From contig JAICWE010000002.1 of assembly GCA_025934955.1 (NCBI GenBank), forward strand, positions 1 to 64,000: 64,000 nucleotides of DNA, read 5' to 3'. Positions 39,972 through 51,768 of the stretch are shown here, one piece after another (positions within the stretch are counted from its first letter, which is position 1; every line of letters starts with the position of its first letter). The position numbers and the translations under genes are program-made. The notes below the pieces were generated by a model. That model did no database searches. It saw only the letters and a list, made by a program, of their open reading frames with translations, and was not told the origin of the DNA. The stretch comes from Gemmatimonadales bacterium. GTDB taxonomy: Bacteria > Gemmatimonadota > Gemmatimonadetes > Gemmatimonadales > GWC2-71-9.

Positions 39972-42900
39972 ATGCCGCAGCTCACGCGACTCTTTCGCTC
40001 GCTCACCGCCGCCGTCGCCATGGCCGTACTGCCCGCCGCGCTCGCTGCGCAGGGGGCGGGACGCGCGCTCGTATACTGCCCGGTCGGCCTGGACGAGACG
40101 GGCTGTGCCAATATCGCCGCAGCGCTCGATGCGGCGGGCGGGGCGTTCGCGGGTGCGGTAGACCGCGGCTATGACGGCACCGGCGGCACGGTGGACCTCG
40201 CGACGGCGGACCTCTCGGCGTACCGCGTGGTGTTCGTGCCCTCGCTCTCCGACGGCGCGAGCGGCCGGCCGTACGACCGGCTCCGCAACGCGACGGTGGC
40301 CGCGCGGCTCCGCGCGATCCTCAGCGGCCGCCGCGCGGTGTGGTCGGGTACGCCCGACCTCGGCACCGGCAACGGCGCCGAGAAGACGGCGCTCCTCACC
40401 AACCTCGCGACGTGGGCGGCGGGAGGGAGTGGCGCGGGCCTCATCGCCCTGCTCGACAACTCCGACGACCCGGCGCAGCGCTACGACTGGCTCGCCGGGA
40501 TCGGCGCGGTGAACGTCGCCGCCGACACCACCGAGGCGAGCTACGACGCGGTGCAGGCGCTCACGGCGACGGGCACCGGCCTTCTCACCGTGAGCGGCGG
40601 TACGCTCGCGTACCCGAACATGGCGTCCTTCGGCCTGCATGCCGGCAGCGGCGCCGCGGAGGATGCGCGCGGCATCAACGCCGACAGCACCGCGGGGCCG
40701 TCGGTGCTGGTCACGGTCGCGGCGGATGGGAGCTCGGTCGCGCCGCCGTCCTCGCCGGCGCCGCCGTCAGCCGCGGCGAAGGCAATGGTGTACTGCCCGG
40801 TCGCGGTGGACGGGCCGGCGTGCGACAACATCGTCGCGGCGCTCACGGCGAGCGGAACGCCGTTCGCCACGGTGGACCGCGCGTATGACGGCACCGGCGG
40901 CACGCTCGACCTCCGGAGCGCCGATCTCGGCGGCTACGCCGTGATGGTGGTGCCGTCGCTCGCCGATGGCGCGGGCGCCACGCCCTACGCGATGCTGCGC
41001 GATCCGGCGGTTGCCTCCCGACTCAAGCCCCTGCTCGTCGGGCCGGTCGCGGTCTGGTCGGGCACGCCCGACCTTGGCAGCACCAACGTCGCGCAGAAGA
41101 GCACGCTGGTGATGAACCTGGCGCGCTGGGCGTCGGCGCAGCACGCGACGTCCGGGCTCGAGGGCCTCGTGGTGCTGCAGGACGCGTCGGACGACGTGAC
41201 CCAGCGCTACGGCTGGATGACCGGCATCAGCCGCGTGAGCGTGGCGGGTGACTCCACGTTCAACGTGCACGACAACGTGCAGGTGCTGACGACGACCGGC
41301 ACGGCGCTCCTCGACAACGGCTTCGGCCTCCAGCTGGGCTACAGCAGCATGGCGAGCTGGGGCCTCGTGCTGCCGGCGAGCTCGGGCCTCGGCGCCGACG
41401 CGACCGGCGGCCGCACGTCGCAGATCGTGCTCGCGACGTCGGCGAGCGCGGGCGGCGGCAACGCGGTGGCGGCGACGATCACGACCGACAAGCAGGACTA
41501 CGCGCCGGGCGAGACGGTGACGATCACGGGCAGCGGCTGGGCGCCGGGCGAGACGGTGAGCTTCGTGCTGCACGAGGATCCGGCGCTGGAGCCGGACATC
41601 AGGTTCAGCGGGGTGGCGGACGCGACCGGGAAGCTGGTCAACCAGTCGTTCACGCCGGACGCGCAGGATGTCGGCGTCCGCTTCGTGCTGACGGCGACCG
41701 GCGCGACGAGCGGCAGGATCGCGCAGGCGACGTTCACGGACGGCACTCCGCAGATTGACGCGGTGAGTCCCACGCCGTTTTCGCCGACGTCGAGCGTCGG
41801 TGTCAAGGACAACACGACCATCACGCTGAAGAATCAGGGCGGCGGCAACGTCACCGGCATTACGGTGCGAATCCGAAGTGGCACGCTCCTCAGTGGCACC
41901 CTCGTGCGCGAGATCACGGTGGGCAGCCTGGCCGGCAACGCTTCGACAAATGTCGCCTGGGATGGTCGAGACGGCAGCGCGGTGGCGGTCGCCGATGGGC
42001 TGTATACCGTACGTGCGTTCTCGGGCGGCAACGAGGAAAACGGGACCAACCGCACCCAGACCGTCGTCGTAGACAACACCAACCCCGCCACGACCGTCAG
42101 CGCGCCGGCGACCGGAACCACCGGCACCGCGCTCACCATCACGGGGACCGCGAGCGATCAGCCGATCATTGCCGGGGCGGGGATCGCGAGTGTGGTGGTC
42201 ACGATCGTCCGTGCGTCGGACAACACGGTGTTGAGCACCGGAGCCGCGAACAACACCGGCAGCTGGAGCTACAGCTATACGCCGAGCGAGGCCGGCAACC
42301 AGACCGTCACGGCGAAGGTCACCGACAACGCCGGCAACACGTTCACGACGGCTGGAGCTCCGCTCGTCGTCAAGGCTCCAAACCATGCGCCGGTGGCCAA
42401 CAATGACAGCTACACCGCGACGGAAGATCAGGCACTGACCATCACGGCTCCGGGCGTGCTCGGGAACGACACCGATGCCGATGGCGACGTCCTCGCCGCC
42501 GCGCTCGTGAGCGGGCCGACGAACGGCTCCCTCACGCTCAATGCGAACGGCTCGTTCACCTACACGCCCAACGCAAACGTCTTCGGCACCGATCAGTTCA
42601 CCTACCGCGCATCCGACGGGACCGTGCTGTCCGCCGCTGCGGCGACGGTGACCATCACGGTCGTGGGCGTCAACGATCCGCCGTCGTTCGTCAAAGGTCC
42701 CGATCAGACCGTGATCGAGGGAGCCGGCGCACAAACCATCTCGCCTTGGGCAACGGCGATCAGCGCCGGTCCGAACGAGGGTGCCCAGACCGTCAGCTTC
42801 GCGGTCAGCAACGACAACAACGCGCTCTTCTCTGCGCAGCCCGGCGTGGCGGCTGACGGTACGCTGACGTTCACTCCGGCGCTCGTTGCGAATGGCGTGG

Positions 42901-45900
42901 CGACGGTCACCGTCACCGCCAAGGACAACGGAGGCGTGGCGAACGGCGGCAATGACACGAGCGCTCCGCAGACGTTCACGATCACGGTGAAGCCGAAGGC
43001 CACCACCGCGCTCGTCGCGCAGGCCGCGAGCGGCGCCTTCGGCGGCACCGCCGCGCTCAGCGCCACGCTCACCAGCGGCGGCAATCCGCTCGGCGGGAAG
43101 ACCGTCGCGTTCAAGCTCAACGGCACCAGCGCCGGCAGCGCCACGACCGATGCGACCGGCGTCGCCAGCGTCGCGGCGGCGAGCCTCGCGGGCATCAACG
43201 CCGGCACCTATCCCGCCGGCCTGAACAGCGGCGTCCAGGCCGACTTCGCCGGCGACGCCAGCTTCGCGAGCTCGACCGCTGGCAACACGCTCACCGTCGC
43301 CCGGGCCGCGGCGACGATGAAGGTCACGATCAACGGCGCGACGTCGGCGAGCGTGCCGTTCGGGTCCATGATCAGCCTCACCGGAAACCTGACGCCGAAT
43401 CTGGACGGCGAGACGATCACGTTCGACATCAACGGCACCGTGGTCGGGAGCGCGGTGACGAGCGGCGGCGGCGTCGCCAACCTGTCGGTGAACCTCGCGT
43501 CGTTCCCGGCGCTCGTCGCGAGCACGACGGCGTACACCGTCACCGGCACCGTCACGACCTCGCCGGCCAATCCGAACTTCACCTTCGGAACCGGCACCGC
43601 GCCGCTCACGATCAACAAGGCCGCCGCGACGCTCGCGTTCGGCACGACGACGTTTACCTACGACGGCTCGCCCAAGCCGGTCACGGTGACGACGACGCCG
43701 GCGAATCTCACCGGTGTGAGCATCACCTACGCCGGCTTGCCGACGCCGCCGACGAATGCGGGGAGCTATGCGCTCGTCGCGACGCTCACGAACGCGAACT
43801 ACACCGCGCCGACGATCAACGGCACGCTGACCATCAACAGGGCCGATCAGACGATCACCTTCGCCGCGCTGGCCAACCGCACCTTCGGCGACGCGCCGTT
43901 CACCGTGAGCGCCACCGCGTCCTCCGGACTCGGCGTGAGCTTCGCCGTCGGCGCGACCGACGACTGCACCATCGCCGCCGCGACCGTCACCATCACCGGC
44001 GCCGGGAGCTGCACCGTCAGTGCCGCGCAGGCGGGCGACGGCAACTACAACGCGGCGCCGAGCGTGCCGCAGACATTCACGATCGCGAAGGCAGCGCCGG
44101 TGATCGCGTGGAGTAGCCCCGCCCCGATCACCTTCGGCGCCGTCCTCGGCGCGACGCAGCTCGATGCGACGGCGACCGGCGTGGCCGGCGCGGCGCTCGC
44201 CGGCACGTTCGTCTACACTCCGGCCGCCGGCACCCAGCTCAACGCCGGCAACGGCCAGGGCCTGGGGGTGCTGTTCACCCCCACCGACGCGGCGAACTAC
44301 GCGACGGCGACGAAGAACGTCACGATCGACGTGCTCAAGTTCACGCCCGTGGTATCGGTGACCGGCGGCAGCTTCGACTACAACAAGAACCCGCACCCGG
44401 CGACCGGCACCGTCACCGGCGTCGGCGGCGTCCTCCTGGGCCCGCTCGGCTTCACCTATAATGGATCCGCCGTGGCGCCGGTGAACGCCGGGACGTACGC
44501 CGTGATCGGGAGCTATGCCGGCGACCAGAACTACGAGCCCGCGACCGGCAACGCGCAGATCGTCATCAAGCCGGTGGCGCCGACGATCGTCTGGGCGACA
44601 CCGGCGGCGATCACCTACGGGACCGCGCTGAGCGGTACCCAGCTCGATGCGACCGCGACGGGCATCGACAACGATGCGGTGAGCGGGACGTTCGCCTATT
44701 CGCCGGCGTCGGGCGCGGTGCTCCATGTCACCGGCAGCCCCCACACCCTGTCCGCCGCCTTCACCTCGAGCGACCCGAACTACACCGACCTCGCGATCGG
44801 CGCACCGACGAATAAGACGGTGACGCTGGGCGTGAACCCGGCCCCGCTCACCGCGACGGCGGAGAACAAGACCAGGGCCTACGGCGCGGCCAACCCGCCG
44901 TTCACCGCGGCCTATGCCGGCTTCGTGAACGGTGACGGGCCGTCGCTCGTGACCGGCACGCCGAACCTCACGACGACGGCGACCGCGGCGAGCGGCGTCG
45001 CCGCGAGCCCGTACGCCATCACCTGGAGCACGCCGATCGGCGTGAGCGCCGGCGCGGACTACGTCATCGGCACGGTGGACGGCCTGCTGGCCGTGACCCC
45101 TGCGCCGCTCACCGTGACCGCGGACGCGAAGAACCGGCTCTACGGCGGCTCGAATCCCGCCTTCAGCGCGACGATCACCGGCTTCGTGAACAATGAGAAC
45201 CCGGGCACCTCCGGTGTCACCGGCACCGCCGGCTTCACCGGCGCCGCCACGACCACGACGCCGCTCACCGGCGTCGGCGGCTACACCATCACGCCGACCC
45301 TCGGCTCGTTGGCCGCGGTAAACTACGCCTTCACCAGCTTCGTGGACGGCACGCTGACCATCAATCCGGCACCGCTCGCGGTGAAGGCGGACGACAAGAG
45401 CCGCGAGTACGGCGACGACAACCCGGCGTTCAGCGCGGTGATCACCGGCTTCGTCAACGGTGAGAACCCGGTGAGCGCCGGCATAAGCGGCACCGCCTCG
45501 TTCGGCGGCACCGGCGGCACCAGCAACCACGGGACCAACGTCGGCAACTATCCGATCACGCCGAGCGCGGGGACGCTGGTCGCGGCCAACTACACGTTCG
45601 ACCCGAGCAAGGGCGCGACGTACACCGACGGGACGCTGACGATCACCAAGGCCCCGCTACTCGTGAAGGCGGACCCGGCCAGCAAGATCTTCGGCGACGG
45701 GCTGCCGCTCTTCAGCGGGACTCTGCTGACGCTCAAGAACAACGATCCGATCACGGCGAGCTGGATCGCCGGCAACGGCGGCACGTTCACCGCGACGACG
45801 AACGCCGGGAGCTATCCTGGCGCGATCGCTGGCGTGCTGAGCGATCCGAACAACCGGCTGGGCAACTACCAGCAGACCGACGCGCCCGCGACGCTGACGA

Positions 45901-46982
45901 TCCTGCCCGCGACCCCGGTCTTCAGCACCCTCAGCTCGCCCAGCGTCATCTTCGGCACCGCCAGCACGGCGCTGAGCGGCACGCTGAGCTATGTCGGCAC
46001 CGGCGCCACCGTGGTGCCGGCCGGCGGACACGTCGCGATCACCTTCCACGGGACCACGCAGACGGTCGCGGTCGCCGCGGACGGGAGCTTCTCCAGCACG
46101 TTCGCCAGCGCGACCGTGGACGTGCTCGGCAACCCGTACCCGATCACCTATCACTTCAACAACGACGAGTCGCCCGACAACTTCACCGCCGCGACCGACG
46201 GCACCGGCTCGCTCACCATCGTTGACCAGACCGCGCCGCTCGCCTCGAACGTGCTGGCCAACCCGAACCCCGTCGCGGTCGGCGGCGCCACCCAGCTCTC
46301 CGCGCAGATCAGCGACGCGGGCCGCGGCAGCTCGACGATCATATCGGCCGTCGCGACGATCACCGGGGGTAACATCGTCGGATCGCAGGCGCAGAGTCTG
46401 ACGCTCGGCGCCGGCACCTTCACCCGGAGTGGCACGGCTTCGATCACCCTGGCCACCGGCGTCTACAGCGTCTGCGTCACCGGTACCGACGCCGCCAACA
46501 ACGTGAGCGCGCCCGAGTGCACCCTGCTGGCGGTGTACGACGCCTCCGCCGGCTTCGTCACCGGCGGCGGCTGGATCAACTCGCCGCAGGGCGCCTACGT
46601 CGCCGACCCGTCGCTCGTCGGCAAGGCGAACTTCGGCTTCGTCTCCAGGTACCAGAAGGGCGCCACGATCCCGACCGGCGACACCGAGTTCCAGTTCCAG
46701 ACCGCCGGGCTCAACTTCAAGAGCACCAGCTACGACTGGCTGGTGATCTCGGGATCGTCCAAGGCGCAATACAAGGGGAGCGGCACGCTGAACGGCGTCG
46801 CGGGCTACGGCTTCATTCTCACCGCGATCGACGGTGACGCGAGCGGCGGCGGCGGCACGGACCGGTTCCGCATCAAGATCACCGGGCCCGGCGGCCTGGT
46901 GTACGACAACCAGCTCAACGCGCCGGACACCACGGATCCCACCACCAACCTGGGCGGCGGCAGCATCGTGGTCCACAAGTAG
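39972..46982 (+). CDS. giant secreted multidomain surface protein (N-terminal duplicated domain, Ig-like and cadherin-like domains, MBG-type repeats, C-terminal TGGGW domain)
   Basis: Signal peptide MPQLTRLFRSLTAAVAMAVLPAALAAQ; VANNDSYTATEDQALTITAPGVLGNDTDADGD; repeated APLTVTADAKNRLYGGSNPAFSATITGFVN. Confidence 0.9.
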   Translation: MPQLTRLFRSLTAAVAMAVLPAALAAQGAGRALVYCPVGLDETGCANIAAALDAAGGAFAGAVDRGYDGTGGTVDLATADLSAYRVVFVPSLSDGASGRPYDRLRNATVAARLRAILSGRRAVWSGTPDLGTGNGAEKTALLTNLATWAAGGSGAGLIALLDNSDDPAQRYDWLAGIGAVNVAADTTEASYDAVQALTATGTGLLTVSGGTLAYPNMASFGLHAGSGAAEDARGINADSTAGPSVLVTVAADGSSVAPPSSPAPPSAAAKAMVYCPVAVDGPACDNIVAALTASGTPFATVDRAYDGTGGTLDLRSADLGGYAVMVVPSLADGAGATPYAMLRDPAVASRLKPLLVGPVAVWSGTPDLGSTNVAQKSTLVMNLARWASAQHATSGLEGLVVLQDASDDVTQRYGWMTGISRVSVAGDSTFNVHDNVQVLTTTGTALLDNGFGLQLGYSSMASWGLVLPASSGLGADATGGRTSQIVLATSASAGGGNAVAATITTDKQDYAPGETVTITGSGWAPGETVSFVLHEDPALEPDIRFSGVADATGKLVNQSFTPDAQDVGVRFVLTATGATSGRIAQATFTDGTPQIDAVSPTPFSPTSSVGVKDNTTITLKNQGGGNVTGITVRIRSGTLLSGTLVREITVGSLAGNASTNVAWDGRDGSAVAVADGLYTVRAFSGGNEENGTNRTQTVVVDNTNPATTVSAPATGTTGTALTITGTASDQPIIAGAGIASVVVTIVRASDNTVLSTGAANNTGSWSYSYTPSEAGNQTVTAKVTDNAGNTFTTAGAPLVVKAPNHAPVANNDSYTATEDQALTITAPGVLGNDTDADGDVLAAALVSGPTNGSLTLNANGSFTYTPNANVFGTDQFTYRASDGTVLSAAAATVTITVVGVNDPPSFVKGPDQTVIEGAGAQTISPWATAISAGPNEGAQTVSFAVSNDNNALFSAQPGVAADGTLTFTPALVANGVATVTVTAKDNGGVANGGNDTSAPQTFTITVKPKATTALVAQAASGAFGGTAALSATLTSGGNPLGGKTVAFKLNGTSAGSATTDATGVASVAAASLAGINAGTYPAGLNSGVQADFAGDASFASSTAGNTLTVARAAATMKVTINGATSASVPFGSMISLTGNLTPNLDGETITFDINGTVVGSAVTSGGGVANLSVNLASFPALVASTTAYTVTGTVTTSPANPNFTFGTGTAPLTINKAAATLAFGTTTFTYDGSPKPVTVTTTPANLTGVSITYAGLPTPPTNAGSYALVATLTNANYTAPTINGTLTINRADQTITFAALANRTFGDAPFTVSATASSGLGVSFAVGATDDCTIAAATVTITGAGSCTVSAAQAGDGNYNAAPSVPQTFTIAKAAPVIAWSSPAPITFGAVLGATQLDATATGVAGAALAGTFVYTPAAGTQLNAGNGQGLGVLFTPTDAANYATATKNVTIDVLKFTPVVSVTGGSFDYNKNPHPATGTVTGVGGVLLGPLGFTYNGSAVAPVNAGTYAVIGSYAGDQNYEPATGNAQIVIKPVAPTIVWATPAAITYGTALSGTQLDATATGIDNDAVSGTFAYSPASGAVLHVTGSPHTLSAAFTSSDPNYTDLAIGAPTNKTVTLGVNPAPLTATAENKTRAYGAANPPFTAAYAGFVNGDGPSLVTGTPNLTTTATAASGVAASPYAITWSTPIGVSAGADYVIGTVDGLLAVTPAPLTVTADAKNRLYGGSNPAFSATITGFVNNENPGTSGVTGTAGFTGAATTTTPLTGVGGYTITPTLGSLAAVNYAFTSFVDGTLTINPAPLAVKADDKSREYGDDNPAFSAVITGFVNGENPVSAGISGTASFGGTGGTSNHGTNVGNYPITPSAGTLVAANYTFDPSKGATYTDGTLTITKAPLLVKADPASKIFGDGLPLFSGTLLTLKNNDPITASWIAGNGGTFTATTNAGSYPGAIAGVLSDPNNRLGNYQQTDAPATLTILPATPVFSTLSSPSVIFGTASTALSGTLSYVGTGATVVPAGGHVAITFHGTTQTVAVAADGSFSSTFASATVDVLGNPYPITYHFNNDESPDNFTAATDGTGSLTIVDQTAPLASNVLANPNPVAVGGATQLSAQISDAGRGSSTIISAVATITGGNIVGSQAQSLTLGAGTFTRSGTASITLATGVYSVCVTGTDAANNVSAPECTLLAVYDASAGFVTGGGWINSPQGAYVADPSLVGKANFGFVSRYQKGATIPTGDTEFQFQTAGLNFKSTSYDWLVISGSSKAQYKGSGTLNGVAGYGFILTAIDGDASGGGGTDRFRIKITGPGGLVYDNQLNAPDTTDPTTNLGGGSIVVHK

Positions 46983-47008
46983 CCGCCGGCCGGCGGCAGG
47001 CGACGAAG

Positions 47009-47042
47009 GCGAGGGGCGCTCCGTCCGTGGAGCGCCCCTCGC
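47009..47042 (+). terminator. strong hairpin after the surface-protein gene
   Basis: GCGAGGGGCGCTCC-gtccgt-GGAGCGCCCCTCGC perfect 14-bp stem; no clear T-tract. Confidence 0.65.
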
Positions 47043-47075
47043 GCATGCGGCTGGTGGCCGACTAGTATTGGATCA

Positions 47076-48861
<1,786 letters not shown>

Positions 48862-48898
48862 GGCGGCTCGAGCACATCCCAACTCCTGAGAGGTCTTC

Positions 48899-49303
48899 AT
48901 GCGTTCCAGCGCCATGCGGTGGCTGCCTTTCCTCCTCCTCCTCGCCGCCTGCGGCCCGAAGACGGATCGCGGCGCTCCCGGCGCTACGCTCCAGGGCGCG
49001 CCGATGATGGCGCCGATGACGGCCCACATGGATTCGCTCAGCGCCCGGCCCGCGATGCTGCACGACGACATGGCGGCGCACACCGCCATGACCGAGCACT
49101 TCGTCAGCGCGACCAGGGCCGACGTCGCGACGCTGGGTGCCCCCGGCAGCGCCGAGTACGACGCGCTCGCCGATTCCGTCCTCAGCGACCTCAAGACGCT
49201 GGCGACGGCGCAGGGCGCCGCGTGGGACATGGTCGCCAAGGCGCACCTCGATCGGGTGCACCGGCTCATGTCGGCGTACGACGGCATGGCCGTCGGCAAG
49301 TAG
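48899..49303 (+). CDS. small Met-rich lipoprotein, unknown function
   Basis: MRSSAMRWLPFLLLLAACGPKTD lipobox. Confidence 0.6.
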   Translation: MRSSAMRWLPFLLLLAACGPKTDRGAPGATLQGAPMMAPMTAHMDSLSARPAMLHDDMAAHTAMTEHFVSATRADVATLGAPGSAEYDALADSVLSDLKTLATAQGAAWDMVAKAHLDRVHRLMSAYDGMAVGK

Positions 49304-49311
49304 CCGCGCCG

Positions 49312-50013
49312 GTGCCGCGACGCACCCCTCGATTTCCGCCCCGCGGGGTACTGGCGACCACCGGCCCGGTGGACGCCATAGACGAGTACTATCAGCCCGG
49401 CCTCGGCTGGGTCTTCCGCCGCCGGCTCCACTGGGTCGCGGCGGCGCTGCCCCAGTCGCTCGGCCGCGTGCTCCAGGTGGGCTACGGCAGCGGCATCGAA
49501 CAGTTCTTCCTCGCGCCCGACGCGCGGTTCTCGGCCGGCGTGGACGTGCACCCGAACGGGGCGGCGGTCGCGCGGGCGCTCGCGACCGCCGGGCTCCGGA
49601 GCTCCCTGCTCCGCGCCGATGGGCAGGCGCTGCCGTTCCCCGATCGGAGCTTCGACACCGTCGTCATCGTGAGCGCGCTCGAGTTCATCCCCGATCCCGG
49701 CCTCGCGCTGGCGGAGGCGATGCGCGTACTGGCGCCCGGCGGCCGGCTGGTGGCGCTCCGGCCGCGGGTGCTCCGCTGGGCCGACGTCCTCTATCACGCG
49801 CTCTCCGGCCGCGATCCCGAGAGCGACTTTCAGGGCGGGCGCCAGCGGGTGGCGGCCGCGCTCGATGCGCTGAGCGGGTCCGGCGCCGGGCAGTACCGGC
49901 TGACGCGGCGGCGGCGGCCCGGCGTGCTCCCCGGCGCGTGGGCGCCGTACGAGGTGGTGGTGGTGGACCGCGCCGGCGACGGCCGCGGCGCCGGACCTGA
50001 CCTGGATCACTGA
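49312..50013 (+). CDS. class I SAM-dependent methyltransferase
   Basis: RVLQVGYGSGIEQFFLAPDARFSAGVDVHPNGAAVARA...LPFPDRSFDTVVIVSALEFIPDPGLALAEAMRVLAPGGRLVAL. Confidence 0.85.
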   Translation: MPRRTPRFPPRGVLATTGPVDAIDEYYQPGLGWVFRRRLHWVAAALPQSLGRVLQVGYGSGIEQFFLAPDARFSAGVDVHPNGAAVARALATAGLRSSLLRADGQALPFPDRSFDTVVIVSALEFIPDPGLALAEAMRVLAPGGRLVALRPRVLRWADVLYHALSGRDPESDFQGGRQRVAAALDALSGSGAGQYRLTRRRRPGVLPGAWAPYEVVVVDRAGDGRGAGPDLDH

Positions 50014-50076
50014 CGCCGGCGCATCGGCGGGCTCTCTTGGAGTGGTGGCGATGACCGCCAACCCGAGGAGGCGCCG

Positions 50077-50241
50077 ATGCGCACGACATTCCATCATCAG
50101 TCGATTCCCAACTACTCCGCCGACTCGACCGGCCGGCGTGACGCGCGCGGCGTCCAGCGCACCCGCAGCGGCACTCACGTGGACCGGGTCAAGCGGCTGA
50201 TATCGACGTACGAGGCGCTGACGAGCGGGGCGGCGCGGTAA
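50077..50241 (+). CDS. micro-protein (54 aa), unknown
   Basis: AGGAGGCGCCGATG; MRTTFHHQSIPNYSADSTGRRDARGVQRTRSGTHVDRVKRLISTYEALTSGAAR; below ORF-track cutoff. Confidence 0.5.
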   Translation: MRTTFHHQSIPNYSADSTGRRDARGVQRTRSGTHVDRVKRLISTYEALTSGAAR

Positions 50242-50252
50242 GCGGCCGGCGC

Positions 50253-51512
50253 ATGTGGATCGTCGTCGCGGTGCTCGTCACGGCGATCGCCGTGCTCGTC
50301 GCCCTCAACCTGGTGACGGGCGAAAAGAAGATCACCCACCAGATCCGCCACCTCTATGCCGCCGGGGATCCGCAGTTCGCCCGGGCGGTGGGGACGCTGC
50401 TCGGGCCGCCGCTCGCCACCGGCAACCGCGTCACCCCGCTGCAGAACGGCGACGAGATCTTCCCCTCGATGCTCGGGGCGATCTCCGCCGCGCGGCGGAG
50501 CATCGATTTCGAGACCTACATCTACTGGTCTGGCGGCATCGGCCGCCGCTTCGGCGATGCGCTGAGCGAGCGGGCCCGCGCCGGTGTGCCGGTGCACCTG
50601 CTGCTCGACTGGGTCGGCACCGGCAAGATGGACCAGGCGGTGATCGACGAGATGGAAGACGCCGGCGTGATCGTGGTGAAGTACCATCCGCTCCGCTGGT
50701 ACAACCTCGGTCGGCTCAACAACCGCACCCACCGCAAGCTCCTGGTGGTGGACGGGCGCGTCGGCTTTACCGGCGGCGTCGGCATCGCCGACGAGTGGAC
50801 CGGGCACGCCGGGAATCCGGACCACTGGCGCGACTCGCACTTCCGGATCGAGGGACCGGCGGTGGCGCAGATGCAGGCGGCGTTCATGGACAACTGGATG
50901 AAGACCCGCGCGCTGGTGCTGCACGGTGAGGACTACTTTCCGCATCTGCCGGTGGTGGGGCCGCAGTGCGCCCAGGTCTTCAAGAGCTCCGCCAACGAGG
51001 GGAGCGAGAGCGTGCGGCTCATGTACCTGCTCTCGATCGCGGCGTCGGTGGAGCGGGTGCTGATCGCCAACTCCTACTTCGTACCCGACGATCTCGCGGT
51101 GGACACGCTGGTCGAGGCCCGCGCCCGCGGCGTGCGGGTCGAGATCATCGTCCCGGGTCCGCATATCGACACCGAGACGGTGCGGCGCGCGTCGCGCTCG
51201 CGCTGGGGGCCGCTGCTCGAGGCCGGGGTCGAGATCTACGAGTACCAGCCGACGATGTATCATTGCAAGGTGATGATCGTGGACGGCATCTGGACGTCGG
51301 TGGGCTCGACCAACTTCGACAACCGCTCCTTCCGGCTCAACGACGAGGCCAACCTCAACGTCCTCGATCGCGACCTCGCCGCCGACCTGGAGCGGGTGTT
51401 CGAGGCCGACAAGGCCGCCTCGCGGCAGGTGACGCTTGCGATGTGGCGGGACCGTCCGCGGGGCGAGCGGCTGGTGGAGCGCGCCGCCGGGCTGTTGCGG
51501 GCGCAGCTTTGA
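50253..51512 (+). CDS. cardiolipin synthase-like phospholipase D family protein
   Basis: NNRTHRKLLVVDGRVGFTGG and MYHCKVMIVDGIWTSVGSTNFDNRSFRLNDE (two HKD motifs). Confidence 0.94.
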   Translation: MWIVVAVLVTAIAVLVALNLVTGEKKITHQIRHLYAAGDPQFARAVGTLLGPPLATGNRVTPLQNGDEIFPSMLGAISAARRSIDFETYIYWSGGIGRRFGDALSERARAGVPVHLLLDWVGTGKMDQAVIDEMEDAGVIVVKYHPLRWYNLGRLNNRTHRKLLVVDGRVGFTGGVGIADEWTGHAGNPDHWRDSHFRIEGPAVAQMQAAFMDNWMKTRALVLHGEDYFPHLPVVGPQCAQVFKSSANEGSESVRLMYLLSIAASVERVLIANSYFVPDDLAVDTLVEARARGVRVEIIVPGPHIDTETVRRASRSRWGPLLEAGVEIYEYQPTMYHCKVMIVDGIWTSVGSTNFDNRSFRLNDEANLNVLDRDLAADLERVFEADKAASRQVTLAMWRDRPRGERLVERAAGLLRAQL

Positions 51513-51539
51513 GCGCTGCATCAGATGCTGAACCAGGAG

Positions 51540-51683
51540 ATGACCATGCCTTCACCGAAGAAGCCGGACCCACCGCAGCGCGACGCCGAGGAAGAGGGCT
51601 CCGCCGCCCGGCCGCTCCAGACCCCGACGCCTCCGGACCGCGATCCCGCGGAAGAGGGCTCGGCCGCGCGGCCCCAGCGATGA
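51540..51683 (+). CDS. acidic micro-protein (47 aa) with internal duplication
   Basis: MTMPSPKKPDPPQRDAEEEGSAARPLQTPTPPDRDPAEEGSAARPQR; CCAGGAG upstream. Confidence 0.5.
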   Translation: MTMPSPKKPDPPQRDAEEEGSAARPLQTPTPPDRDPAEEGSAARPQR

Positions 51684-51768
51684 GCCGCGGCGCGCTCCGT
51701 AGAATTACCCAGCCCGCTCCGGGCCCGCGCGGATTGTCCCGCTCCGCCTCGGCTCCTACGCTTGGCAC

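Noticed and set aside
40767-45530. 1587-aa antisense ORF inside the giant surface protein
   Set aside because: Arg/Gly/Val-rich shadow translation of repetitive GC-rich coding DNA; the sense frame has signal peptide and recognisable domains
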